NCBI GenBank assembly: GCA_949751835.1
Contig: CATKHK010000080.1
Coordinates: 62,001-126,000, forward strand
Length of the DNA stretch: 64,000 nucleotides
Source: Blepharisma japonicum
Taxonomy: Eukaryota; Ciliophora; Heterotrichea; Heterotrichida; Blepharismidae
Direction of reading: 5' to 3'
The position numbers and the translations under genes are program-made. Under the pieces are notes generated by a model that saw only the letters and a list, made by a program, of their open reading frames with translations, was not told where the DNA came from and did no database searches. Numbering within the stretch: position 1 is the first letter of the stretch; each line of letters begins with the position of its first letter. Shown here piece by piece: positions 45,914 to 58,239 of the stretch.

Positions 45914-46783
45914 TTAATTTGAAGCTTTAGAATTATCTTGAAAATGATGAAAAGAGGGGATTGTTACTCCTTTATCATCTTTATCTAAAACTATCTCGCC
46001 TATTAAAATAAGGCCTTTCTCATCAAAATCAAACCTATATATCTTTCTTTTAATCGATATATAAAGAGAGGCCTTATAATATGAATGCAGTTGTGGAAAT
46101 CATTCTGTCCCAATATCATTGAAATCTTCATTAATTTTTGCTAAAGTCTGTCATTCTCCGAAGCAGCTTAAGGATACATAAATAATATTTTTTCCATAAT
46201 CAAATATATACAATTTATTCTCATTTGTATACAAATGCTTCATACCAGATTCATCAAATATTGATTTAATTTTTGAATAAGAATTTGTAAAGCAATCATA
46301 GATGAATAGTCACTTTGAGTGTAAAGTAGTGATTACAATTTTTCCATCAAATTCAGCAATTGATTCAATTTGTGCAGATTTAGGAAGTATCGATAATCAT
46401 TCTGCGCGTCATTTGAATAAGTTAAACCTAAAGCCAGTAACTCCAATATATTGAGTCTCTCTAAATCTATATATAAAATTTTCAGAGTTGCATAATCCTT
46501 TAGTCCATCCTCCGACACGCGAGAGAAGATAAGCACCAATCTCTAACTCATTATTATCGCACCTAGAAAAGAACCGATTTATCATTCTGATGTCTCAAAG
46601 GAAATCATTATCATCCAAGTGAAGCAACCCAACTCTTCGAAGTCTATTTGCATTGAATTCTTGAATATCATAATTTTCAAGGTCTAATCTATAAAAAACA
46701 CAATTTATGGCTTCAAAATCAGGAGAATACCAATGATATTGGTGCTCTATTATTTTTGCCTTCTTAAAAGTTAACAGTTTCAT
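45914..46783 (-). CDS. Kelch-like propeller protein, unknown function
   Basis: 289 aa, TAA stop. The standard-code frame breaks at several TGA codons (46595-46597, 46409-46411, 46397-46399, 46310-46312, 46151-46153, 46100-46102), all read as Trp, and no TAA/TAG occurs between. Short repeated blades are visible: IAEFDGKIVITTLHSKWLFI, HLYTNENKLYIFDYGKNIIY, WQTLAKINEDF, SYYKASLYISIKRKIYRFDF. They resemble the C-terminal blades of the B-box/kelch genes, though more weakly. No B-box and no coiled coil. Partner unknown. Confidence 0.72.
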
Positions 46784-46932
46784 AATATTTATCTATATAA
46801 TAAATGGCCAAGAAGAAAGTCTCACATACTGCTTGACCAATAAATTTTAATTTTAAAATAACTTTGCCATCAAGATATTCTTTTTTTAAATTATTTCTTA
46901 AAATATATAAATATTATTGAATAAAAAACACT

Positions 46933-49682
46933 CTATTTATATTTTCTGAACGTCATAAAATCGGCTCGGTTCCCAAGAAAAGATGCAGGCGACACTCGCT
47001 TAATTCGATTATAATCTAGATACTTAACGTGCCTTCGTGAGTTATTTAAATCGTCTTTGATTATCAAACTTCTATAATTCCTCCTGGAGGACTGTTTATC
47101 AACGCCTCCACCAGTAGAGGTTATTTTTACAAATTCTGTCGGAGATAATGGTTTTTCGCTTTTAGGTGGCTTTGGCTGGGAGTTTTTAACAATTTCAGGT
47201 AATTTTTCTTCGTTTCTAGCTGGGGAGTTATTTGCTGAGGTATTCAAATAGCTAGTCGCTTTTAAGAGCTTTTTATCTCACGATTGAACTATAATAAAAG
47301 TTACTGAGATTATAAATATTTTCAAGATGGTCTTCAAGCACTTCTTCAGTTGTAGGCTGAGGTTTTTCGAATTGCATTTGCCTTAATGGAATATATTTTT
47401 CAAGTCTTGATGTTGACGGTATTATCGGTCTATGCTTAGGCGGTGGTACTGAAGACGCCTGTATTCTTTTCACTGAATTTTTCAAAACTTTTTTGTCAGT
47501 TTTTTTCTTTTTGGCTAAGACACTTACTTCAGGAAGCTCAAATCTGGAATCATCAGCTTCAGACATAGAGGATTCGGAGTCATTATCACTAATCTCATCA
47601 ATGTTTCATAGCTGCTCCAAATCCATAAGAGATTCATTGTTTTGTATGGTTTTTAATGCTTCTTCTAAGTGAAATTCTTCTTCTTCTTCATTTATATTTT
47701 CTTCTTGCTCTTCTCTAATTTCACTATCACTGCTGTCTTTTTCTAAAATTTCTGCATTTTCTGTATTTTCTTTATTTTTTTTGATGCTAAAATTAAATGG
47801 AGCAGCCCTTCTATATTGTTTTAAAATTTCCATAAGCTTTTTTTTGAACAAATATGGGTTACAGAAAATAAGACAGACTTTGCATAAATCAGAGCCTAAA
47901 TTTTCCAAATGACATCGCTCCATATGAGCATCTCCTGAGGCTTCTCCATCATAAGGGTCTCTATTTTGTAATGATGCCTGATGGCTTGGCCCGTAAAAAG
48001 AGCATTCGAGTGTATAGCTATTTAATAAATTAATTTCTCTAAAAATAACAATTCTGGCTGTCGACTCTTTACATTTTTCAAGCCTGAATTTTGTGTCTTT
48101 AAATGAAAAAATTTTATTTTTTTCTGCCAGAAGTAACGGAATCATTTTTATAAGCACATTATTTCTCCTATCTTCTATTTCTTTACCAATTGAGCAGCAA
48201 GAATACATGAAAACATTTTTCTTCATAGAATGCCCATGGATATCACAATACATAGCAAGCTCCATGTCTTCTGAGAACATTTTTATCAATCTTTTTGTAT
48301 AATAAATTGTAGGGTGAAGATGCCTGTTTGGGCGAATTCAGCGTCTATTTAAGTCAACTCCTAATAAAGAGCATCGATAATTCCCATATATAACTCCGTC
48401 AGGGTTTAACATAGGTATAATTTTAAATACAAAATTTTTCCTCAAAATTTTAGCTTCTTTAGAATTTCCTAATAAAAATTCAATTACTCCTTTCATTGCG
48501 TACGATGAGTTGCTTTCCCCTGGATGGACTCTGGCTGATATCACAATCCCTTTTTTCTTGCTATGCTCAGATTCTATCTTCATAGATCATACCTTTTTTT
48601 ATCATTTTATGCCTCATACTTTTAAGTCTCTGCAGCTTCCTTCATGCAGCACTTTTTTCAAGTTTTTGAAGCTCAATTTCTCATGATTCATAGGTGTTTA
48701 CTGACTCAGTTATTGTAAGAACTGGACAATCATTTCCAGCTAAAGTTTGACAAAGGGTATTTATCCTTAGAATTTCTTCATAATTTTGTATAGAGTTTAA
48801 AAGGCTTTTTAAATCAGTATAGGTGTATGGATAACAATGTGCAAAATAAACAAGATCATTTTCGTACTCAAAATTGTATATAAATGATAATGTGTAAGAA
48901 TGGCTTCGCTTCCTGTCTTCTTTAAAGGTTAAATTGTTCCTGAAATACGAAATATTTTCACCAGCTCTATGCCATTGTATGCCTGATTTTTTATATTTTT
49001 CCGTTGAATTTACAAGTGGCTTCATTCCATTATTATATAAAGAGTCATACTTGCTCAAGTTTACTATATTTAAAGTAACTCTGTGGTTCCTCTTATAGCT
49101 TTTTATTGAAAAATAAAACCATTGTGTGTGTCCTTTCGTCCCATAATCATACTCCAAATACAAGTTATACTCATTTTCACTGATTTTTATCGCTTTCCAT
49201 AGATTTCCACTTTCAAATTTCGAATCAAAAATCAGTACGTTTTCTGTAGGCGCCACCAAGGTGTATTCACATTTCACATACTTTTGAGGAGTAAAGGCAG
49301 GGAGGCTTTTAAACATATTCTTATCTAGTTATCAATTACCATACTCTTCAGCGTTTTCAATGTCTTTTAGGATTGCTGGAGGAGTCATTCTAGGAGGAAG
49401 TGGGTTATACTGTGTGGAATCGTCAAAGCGTCTTGAATGAGAATCATATACAACGCAGCCGTCACTTTCATAACGATAAAGTAACGACTTGTTGGTAGTT
49501 GGAAGATCCTGCTTGGGTTTTGTGAGATTTGGGAGAAGTTTGTTGAGGTAATTCGAAACAATTTCGTTAGTCGTAGAGTTTGAAGCGAATTTTTCTTTAG
49601 GATCATCAATTAGTAAGGATAAGCTTTGAGGGAACGGTTTCGGGCATGGAGAATCTGTACTTAAGGATTTTGTATGATTCAT
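46933..49682 (-). CDS. Cytosolic carboxypeptidase of the AGBL/CCP family (M14)
   Basis: Exons are complement 49682-49340, 49324-48593, 48573-47305 and 47288-46933 (899 aa, TAG). The CCP N-domain is recognisable ([31 protein letters not shown]). The catalytic domain has [12 protein letters not shown] (zinc His and Glu), [28 protein letters not shown] (Trp from TGA), [14 protein letters not shown] (zinc His) and [10 protein letters not shown], with the catalytic Glu expected in YTLE. These enzymes remove glutamates or terminal residues from tubulin tails and other proteins, and are common in ciliated cells. The C-terminal 270 residues are acidic then basic and probably disordered. Introns of 15 and 16 nt are clear; a third joint near 48580 needs 19 nt and is less certain. 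Confidence 0.9.
47289..47304 (-). other. 16-nt intron of the carboxypeptidase gene
   Basis: Minus-strand GTAACTTTTATTATAG. Removal moves the reading to the frame that is open through [18 protein letters not shown] to the final TAG. Confidence 0.88.
48574..48592 (-). other. Candidate 19-nt intron (or frameshift) in the carboxypeptidase gene
   Basis: The frame before (…MIKKG) and after ([20 protein letters not shown]) differ by one. The only GT..AG segment that joins them is GTATGATCTATGAAGATAG, 19 nt, longer than the other introns here. A one-base sequence error or a true frameshift cannot be excluded. Confidence 0.5.
49325..49339 (-). other. 15-nt intron of the carboxypeptidase gene
   Basis: Minus-strand GTAATTGATAACTAG with an in-frame TAA. 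Removal joins NAEEY-D to [10 protein letters not shown]. Confidence 0.9.
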
Positions 49683-49763
49683 TATTTTTAAAATATTGTA
49701 TAGAAATTATTTTAATTGAGAAAGCAGAATTAATAAGTTTTATTATTAAGTGAGTTAAATTAA

Positions 49764-52700
49764 TTATTCTCCTTTATCACTGCTGGAGCTTGAACTTTTT
49801 CTGCTATGTCTCTTGTGACTGTGCTTTCGGGAGCTTGCCCTGCTATGGCTTCTTGAGCTGCTTCTACTTCTATCTCTCTGTTTTGTTCATTCTTCGAATT
49901 CTTCGTCTTCTTTCTTTATATCTTCTTCTCCAAACTGATAATTATACCCTTTTCTCTCAGCTTTTTTGGCTAGATTTTCACATTCTATCTGGAACTCGCT
50001 TTTTCTTGGAGGTTGGGCATCTTTAAGTCCTTTGGTTTCAAATACCCCAATCCCATGGGTTCCAAGTCCATGATTAATAACTAATCTATCAAAATCTGAT
50101 ACCTCTATTTTACTTCTCCCTGAGCTGGCTTTTACCCAAAACTCAGCCATTCTTTCTTCACTCATAGAAGAGTCGTATTTTTTGATGATATCTTTGAAGT
50201 TATTCATATCTAAAGAAGAAATCCCTGATGATTCTAATTCAGAATGGAGGAGTGCAGTATCGTATCTTTGTTTAGATTTAAATACGTCAATTAAGGTGTT
50301 CAAGTAACGAGCTTTACTGATAATCCATTCATCATGACGATCCCATTCCATAAGGTTTTTCATGTTTACTTTAGCCATAAAGCTACTTTGGGAAATTTTT
50401 TTGGTACCTTCAGGGTCTAAGGCTCTCCACAGGGCTTCCATTTCTTTGTTGGAAATCCAGAGGTCAAGCTCTTGTTGCGTTCCTCTTATAAACTCATTAG
50501 GGTCGATTGTCCCGTTGTGATTTCTGTCAAGCATGTCAAAAATAGCTTGTGGAGACTTTCCGAGTCTTGCCATTTTGTGGAGGATTTTATAAGCCACGAA
50601 ATCATCATCATTAGACATATCTGGTTTAAGGAGCTCTAAGGCACGCATACCACTGTTCTTGTCATCTCTAAATTGATTGTAAATTAAGTCCATGGCATCG
50701 CTCATAGTTGCATATCCTCCTGCTGTCGCCATTTCATAAGCACTTCTTCCTGAAGTCTTTTGTGCAGCATCAACTGACATTCGGGACGATCGAAGTTTTT
50801 CACATAAAGGATGGAAATCAAGCCTAGCTCTTACAATATATATAGAAAGATGGTATGGGACTGGGTCTGGGTGGAAATACTGTAATAGTCTGAGATAGAA
50901 TGTTGCATACAAGTTTCCTTCTTTATGAAGTTTTTTAAGTGTTGCTAAAATGGCAGCAAGCCTAGACATCGCAAGATTCGGGATTCCAGATGTTCTTTTA
51001 ATATAGTCTACTAAGCATTCTGCAATAGAAACCGGTCTATAGCTGCAATTGAGCTCTTTGAAGTCATACTCATGCTTTCGATCCATAAAGTTTTCTAAGA
51101 ACCTAAAGACATACAAAGCGCTGATCGGTGGCTCATCTAAAACTCCTGCGACTTTGAGTGAATGGGCTAAAAAGCTGCCTTCGATGGCAAGTCTGCTTTC
51201 TTCTTTCATAATCCTGATAGCAATATCATAGTATCTCCTCATGCGGTCATCTATATAATCAGGGATAATTATATCAATATCGATGATTTCTTCTATCCTT
51301 ATCTTTATAGATAGATATGATTTCCATCGACCGAAGAAAAATGAGTATTTACTAAACCCAGCAAAGACCACTGAAACCAATTTTTCTTTCAAATGGAACT
51401 GGTATTTGAGCAATAAACTTTCATAATGGGCTTTAATAATTACCATTTCGCTTGTAATTTCTGAAATTCTGGTCTCTGATTTAGAAATTATTTCTTGAGC
51501 GAAAACTTCAGCTCGGATTTTTTCCTCCCTTAAGAACCCGATAGTTTTTTGGTTGATTTCCATATCTCTTCGAAGAATTATGACCTCTTTTTGGTATTCT
51601 TCAAGCCTCTCAATTTTTATTACAAGCTCCGATTGATAAGCGCTAAGAACTTTTATTTTATTCTCTAAATAGCCGATGTAAATGATTTTTTCTTTAATTT
51701 CTTGGATCTGCAAATCTCTAATTTGGGAGACTTCAAAGTAAAATTCTTTGTATCTCCAACATTCTTCGAGCTGAAGCTCCAGCTCAGTAACTTCTTTGTA
51801 AGTTTCTTCTATGATTATAGCCATTTCTTCATAACCAGTTCTTCTTAAGAACTCAATTTTCAGCTTCAATCTTTCGATCATTTTCTCATATATCGTTATC
51901 TGGATCTTCAAGTCTGAAATTTCTTTTTCGTGGAATTTAATTGTAATTAAAAGTCTCTCTATTTCTACATTCTTTTCCCTTATTTCACTCACTGATACGT
52001 CAAGCTCGTATTTGAGTTTCACAATTTTGCTTATTTTCTTCCTAATAGTCTCTTTGAAGATCTCAAATTGTTTTTCGTAATCTCTTATTGTTTCTTCTTT
52101 AATTTCAATACTTCGAATCTTTAGTTTGATTTCGCTTTTCAGTTTCTCGTTTTCGCTTTCAAAAATAGCGATTTTTTCTGACTGCTCTCTGTACTCAATT
52201 TTAATTCTTTTTAGCTCTTTTTCTTTACTTTCCAAAATTTCTTTGATATTCGTAATAGTAATTTCAAAAGTCGAGAATTTATTCTTATATTCAATGAGAA
52301 GGCTTTCTTTTTCCTGCAAGCTTTGCTGTAGGATTTCTATTAGAACTGCTTTTTCTTCGAAGTTTTTCTTCAGCATTTCTATAGTAGTTTCATAACGCTG
52401 CTTTTCTTTAGATATCAAAGCTTTGATATCTATGATTTCAGTCCTTTTACTTTGAATTTCTACTCTGAGTCTGCTAATAATTGACGAATATCGGTCCCTT
52501 ATCTCTCTTCTGATCTCTTCTAGCCTCTTCCATCTTTCTAATACAAACACAAATCTTTGAATTGCTCCTGAGAGCTTTACTTCGTGCTCTTCTCTATTGC
52601 ATTCAATTGCCCTTACAAAATTCTCGATTTCATCTTTAGACTGTTTAGAATCCTCTAGGATGATGCTTAAATCAGTTTCTCTGATGGCTCTTTCGATCAT

Positions 52701-55337
52701 TTCTTCAGCAAGTTCATAACTTTCTTCTATTTTTATGAAAAATCCATTGATTTTCTGTATCAGCATATGATGGAACCTCGTTTGTCTGTGCTTGATATCT
52801 TTAACTCTTTGAAGGTTTATCATAATCATGCTAAAAGTGTCAAAAATCCCTTGGGCATCTGCAATAAGGTCAAATGACCTGTCCTTTATTAAACTGTCAG
52901 CTTCAGCTTTTTCGCTTACAGTTCCACAAAATCTCAGTAAAACTGATGAAATTGCTTCAACTTCTGTATCATCAAGCCACGTTTCTTCAATAATCCACTT
53001 GATAAGCTCCACAATAATAGCTTTTAATGGGGTGGAGGTGGCGATTAGCTGTTTTTCGTCTTCTAGGTCTTTAGAAAGTTTGAAGCCTAATGATATTGAT
53101 TTCACGAGCTCTGAAATTTTTTTGGCATTTGGACAATTAATGCTCTCTTTCAGCTCTGCAAGACCTAATAGCTTTTTAGGATGGAAATGTTTTGCCATCG
53201 TTTCTAAGGTCACGTAGGAGCATTTTAAGAATTTATATTGTTTTTCTTCAATGCTTTTCAGAATTTCTATCATTTCTGCTTCATGGTTGTCTTTTGGCTT
53301 TCTGTTAATAATAACATCATAAATTTCTTTTTCAATAGAAATTCTTTCGAAAATCCTTATGACTATTTGGCGAATATTGGTGATTTCTTCCTTTCTTAAT
53401 CTAAATTCTCTATCTTTGAATCTTTCATACTCCATCCTCAGTTCTATAGATTGCTTAACAATTATTTCTGCCATGCCTAGAGCTTCCTGAACGGCTGATG
53501 CTTTATCTCTGTCAATTTGTTCAATCATTTGGAAAAACATAAAAAGCTCGTTATTTAAAGCCTTAAAGAGTCTGAATTGGTCATTCCTAAACCCAGAATA
53601 CTTATCTATTGACTCTATGCCTTTTCTGAAAAGTGTTTGAGAACTTATCCTTAATAATTTTTCATTAGTAACATGCTCTTCTGTCCCAAAGTACTTTGTA
53701 AACGATTCCAGCAATGGAACGAGATCAGACTGCTCTTCAATAATTAGGTCAAAAATTCCGTCAGAACTTCCACCTTTTGTCACTACTTTTTCAGTTCTAC
53801 TAATGGAGGCTACCTGATTAATGACTCCGCCTCTTTTTGTCGTAGTAATTTTGATTTCTTCATCAATTTCTCTGAATACTTCTTTAATTGGCCTATTAAA
53901 TCTTGACTCCAACAGTCTTAAAATAAGTTTTGAATATTTATCTCCCAGATGAATAATGGAGTCATTTGGCAAATCAATTAATCTTCTATAATCTTCATTG
54001 CATTTTAATATATGTTTATCTGCGCTATGCCATTTCATTTCTGTCAAAATTTCTACAGCCTTTTGGAGTCTTAATATAATCCCTACTGCGTAGCTCGACA
54101 AGTTGTTATCGTCGTGGTGATGAGATTTATTAGAAATAATCTCAATAAGCTCACGAATTTTGGAACTTACTGAGTTATCTAATAAATAAGAGATTAACTG
54201 TTTAAAAATGATATCAAGGTTTTTTGTAGTTTCTGGCAGATCTTCCCATGCTGACTCAATGATCATTTTTGAATCATTAACGTGGTCTTCTCCTGCTAAT
54301 TCTGCCAAAAATAATAATCTCTCAATATCATTCTCTTTTCTCTGCTTAAAAGCTCTCAATAAATCAATTGGATCGGCATCGCTGCTTCCAAAGTCCATAA
54401 CTTTTCCTTTTCCCCTTGCACTTTTCTTTGTCAGCTGTCTGGTAATGCCAGAAATTTTAGAAACAGTTGGTGCTTGGGAGGGTGATCCAGATCTGACTTC
54501 TTCTGTTGTTTCGGTTTCTGAAATTTCTTTATATGCCCTTTTTTTGATGCCTTCAAAATAATTTCCTAAAGAAATAAGGTCTGACATTTTTGAGGTGAGA
54601 GAACTAGGCTGATCGAATTCTGGATCAATAAAGCTATTTAAATCAATGACTAGCTTATTGGCTTCTTGTAAAAGGCTACTTGATAACGATCCTATTGTTT
54701 TTATAGTATGACTAGAAGATTCAATTAATGCTTTTTGTTGTTTATAAAGCTGATTAAGCATGTTTAGCAGCTTGGCTTTTTCAATTTCTAGCTGGTGAAT
54801 TGGTGACTGGTCTATATCTGGGCTTTTAATCTGAAATTCTGTTTCTTTTTCGAACTTTGAGATTTTTTCTTTTCCCCAGAATTTCTCAGAAAAATCTTCT
54901 AATCCAGTAGATGTGAATTTGGGCTCTGCCAGCCTCACTCGTGGCTTTATGTCCTCTTTATGCTTCTCTGTGCCGATATCCCACTTGGTATGATGCTCTT
55001 GGTCGTTAGAGTAGATAACGACTATTCCCCATTCATGGGATTCTTTAAGCCAAGTTTTGGAAATAATATAGGAGCCGTCTTTATAATACCAATGCTCGTA
55101 GAAATAAGTATCTGAGTCTTTATCATGGCTGAATTTTTCGCCTGTCTGAGAGGTAAAATCAAACCATTGATACATGTCGCAATTTCTTAATGTTGAAAAC
55201 ACGACTTGGATTGAAGGTTGATGCTCATAATTTTGTTTAGCCTCAGCAAATTTGCGGAAGATAGGCATTTGTTGAAAGCCTTTTATTGAGTGAGTAGGAT
55301 AGGAGTTGGATTTCCAAAGCTGAAAATTTGACGCCAT
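49764..55337 (-). CDS. Large coiled-coil protein with EF-hand and SR-rich tail
   Basis: 1857 aa from ATG 55337, TAA at 49764-49766. The standard-code frame ends at TGA 49887-49889 (Trp) and the true tail adds about 40 residues rich in Ser-Arg and Ser-His pairs (RDRSRSSSRSHSRASS). Residues 1-190 form a mixed region with several Trp and aromatic residues (HWYYKDGSYIISKTW). About 200-1000 is largely helical, and about 1000-1400 a dense coiled coil rich in Ile, Glu and Arg. About 1590-1660 holds an EF-hand (DRNHNGTIDPNEF) and a second degenerate one (DPEGTKKISQSSF). An upstream in-frame ATG at 55475 would add a hydrophobic stretch and is less likely. Calcium binding by the first loop is likely; the cellular role is unknown. 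Confidence 0.8.
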
Positions 55338-56832
55338 TAATTTATATATGCAATTAAGAATATAGTAAATATTAGGATAAAATATGAGGAAAAGATGGCC
55401 AAACAATACAATCAGAAAATCTCTATATAGAAAACTGAAGAAAGCTAATCCAAAGTAGGTAGGATTTTTGAGCAAAATTTGATTATAAAGAGAATAGCTG
55501 ATTTATAATAGAAATGGGGAAGAATTAAAAATTTTTGATTTTCGGGTCTGGTGAAAATATTTTTCTTGATCAGTTTTAAATCTTATCTAGTCTTTTTGGA
55601 GCATAAAGCCTAATTTCTAGAGCACTTTTGACAGGTTTTATTGAGAGTTATCAGTAAATAACTGTGTGATATCCATATTATCAATTAATTAACTAAAAGT
55701 ATTCTGGGTAATTTAATTTAAGCAATTGATTCTGCCCATAAATTTCAGTTTATTAACTTATTTCTTTCTTTATAGAGGAATGATTAATCAAAATTTCCCT
55801 TTTCCTTTTAACCTTAAAATTTTTATTTTCAGTTATTTTGCAAATGCTTAGGACTAGGATTAAAAAATGAGCACTTCTATTTTTTAGGGCATCACCCAAG
55901 AAAAGTTGCTAAGACTTGTTCAACTGTAGAAGGGTCTTTTTTGATTTTTAGCTGTCACCAGAGATAGTTTTTCTCCAGACCTAATCCATTATGGGGTTTC
56001 AAATTAGAATTACAACTACAGCTTCAGGGCCATAGTTTCGTAAACATCTATTTAAGCGCAATTTATACCTTCGTTGTCAATACTGATAGCCCTTAGCACA
56101 AGAAAATTAATATTAATAAGAATTACTTACTTGTATATATAATATAAATTCGAAGTTTGAAATAAAAGTCTTCTAAATCTTAAAATCAAACTTCTTAATA
56201 TTTCATCCTTATGCAATTATTGCTTAACCATTTTCGTCAACAAAAATGAAATTCTTAAGACTGTATCGAATTTTATAAAATGTAAAGGGATTATAATTGG
56301 CAAAAATTGCTTTATATTTTCCAAGTTTAATTATTTGAGACTTTAAATCTCTATTATACTAAATGCGTTAAAAATAATAACTCATAAGAATTTCAGGAAT
56401 TAAAAACCCAAAAATTATAGCATTCATTTGTTATCAATTAAATAATTCTTAACCACTTCATACATGCTTTATATTTTGCTATCATTTTACTTAATCAATT
56501 AAAATAGATTATAAATAATATATTTAAAATAAGTATTTATTTGATAAGTATTCGCTTTCGAAAGTTTTATTTCAGTTTAATATGTGAACTTTTTTTAAAA
56601 TGTTTTATAAATAAAATCGATCACTCAAAGGAATTTCAATCTTGAGTTCGATTTAATTTATCAAGCCAAAGATAATAAATTTTAAATTAATTTTAAAAGT
56701 ATTTATTTTATTAAAGACAATCCAGGCCTTATATTAGACAATTTTATTTAGTATAATACTCCCATATTGCCTTGAAAATCAATGTAGGAGAAACAAATAC
56801 ATCAGAAATGAATAATAATTAATTCACCTTCA
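55338..56832. other. Long intergenic region, nothing identified
   Basis: About 1.5 kb between two divergent genes. Mostly AT-rich. A stretch at about 55850-56110 is less AT-rich but has no open frame on either strand and did not match any snRNA, snoRNA or tRNA pattern I know. Promoters of both neighbours must lie here. Confidence 0.45.
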
Positions 56833-58152
56833 ATGAAGTGCTGGCATAAGCATTGTAACTCTAAGCTAGAATTCGTCTGTCCTTGCGCAAGTCCAGCAGT
56901 TTACTCATGTGGGCTTCATATCGTTGAGCATTTAAGAGATGAGAGCCAGCAAGGTCATCATCCTGAAAATCTCTATACGAAGCCAAAACCAGAAACAAAA
57001 AAAGCGCTGGTTGAGCAGCTCGCCAAATTATCGTCAGATCTATCCAATTTCAGGGAAAATCTAATAAAGCAGGTATCAGAGAAGGTAAATGCTTTGGTTT
57101 CTCAGATGAAAAAATCTTTAGAAGAAATCGATAGAATAAAGGCAGAGCAGCAAAATTTAATTCAGAAAATCAACGCAACAACAGAAATTTCCAAAGAAAA
57201 CAGAGGTTTTATTGAAGAGTTACTTAGTCTTTCACCTGAAGATGCTGTAAAAATGCTTAAAGATCTAAAATTTACAATAGAAGATATAAAATTAGCAGAA
57301 TCTCCAGAATGCTCTCCAACGAAAATAGAAGAAAAAGTTGAGACAAGGGCGCTTTCAAGAGAAAAAATTGAGACAAGGCAACTTTCAAGAGAAAGCTTTG
57401 AAATGGAAACCGATGAAATTGTAGTTTTCAGAAATAGCACAAAGAAAATTGCTAGATTAAATTTAGCTACTTTTAACACCACAGAAGTAGAAGTTGAGGT
57501 CGTTGATCCTATATTTTATTATGCAGCCATGTGTGAAATCCCTAACACTGGAGTTTTTTGCTTTGGAAATTGAAACCCTTGTAGAGGCTCAGCGTATATC
57601 ATTTACCCTGATAACCGCATAAAGCAGCTTGAAGATGGAGCCCCATGCTGCTATTCTGGAGCAGTTTATTATAAAAAAGCAGTTTACGTATTTGGTGGGT
57701 GTAGCGGCAACTATTTGACTTTGGCTGAAAAATATAATTTTTCCAGCGAAAAATGGGAAAAACTAAGCCCGATGCCTGATGCCTCACATTTAGTGACAAC
57801 TTTAGTCTACAATTGTCAGATATTGCTGTCTGGGTACCATCATGGCAAACTTTATAGCTATGATATTAATTATGATGCCTATTTGGAAATTCTTAATCTA
57901 AAACCAGACGTGTGTAGGATGCTTTGTAAAGGAAATGACAAAGCTTATTTAATAGAGTGGACTGGGCAGATTTATGAATGCGAAGGAAATGTAAGCATGT
58001 GGAAAGTTGTAGGTGAAGCACTTCCATCAATGGGATGCCCAATTAGCTATGGATCAACGTATAAAGGAGTCAGCTATTTTGTTGACCATACTTTTGCTTT
58101 ATATCAGTTTGATTTAGGCCAATTGAAGATAAATAAGTCCAAACAAGTTTAA
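56833..58152 (+). CDS. B-box-like zinc finger, coiled-coil, kelch protein
   Basis: 439 aa, TAA stop; TGA at 57571-57573 is Trp. Residues 1-45 contain the zinc-type pattern CWHKHCNSKLEFVCPC, YSCGLHIVEHL and a following HH. Residues about 50-160 are coiled coil. Two near-identical units of VETRALSREKIETRQLSRE lie near 173-192. Kelch-type blades follow from about 230 (GVFCFGNWNPCRGSAYIIY, GAVYYKKAVYVFGGCSG, KWEKLSPMPDASHLVTTL, ILLSGYHHGKLYSYD, AYLIEWTGQIYECEG). It is a shorter relative of the 41527-43635 gene, with most of the coiled coil missing. No RING domain. Convergent with a PH-kinase gene, 87 bp between stops. Confidence 0.82.
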
Positions 58153-58239
58153 TAGTTAAGCCTTATTAATCCTTATTTAAATAACTTTTTACCCAAAATA
58201 TTTAAATTATTATTCCAAAATAATTTATATAAATAATTC

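Noticed and set aside
55476-56830. Possible U-type snRNA in the long gap
   Set aside because: No Sm site, no U1, U2, U4, U5 or U6 core sequence could be matched on either strand.
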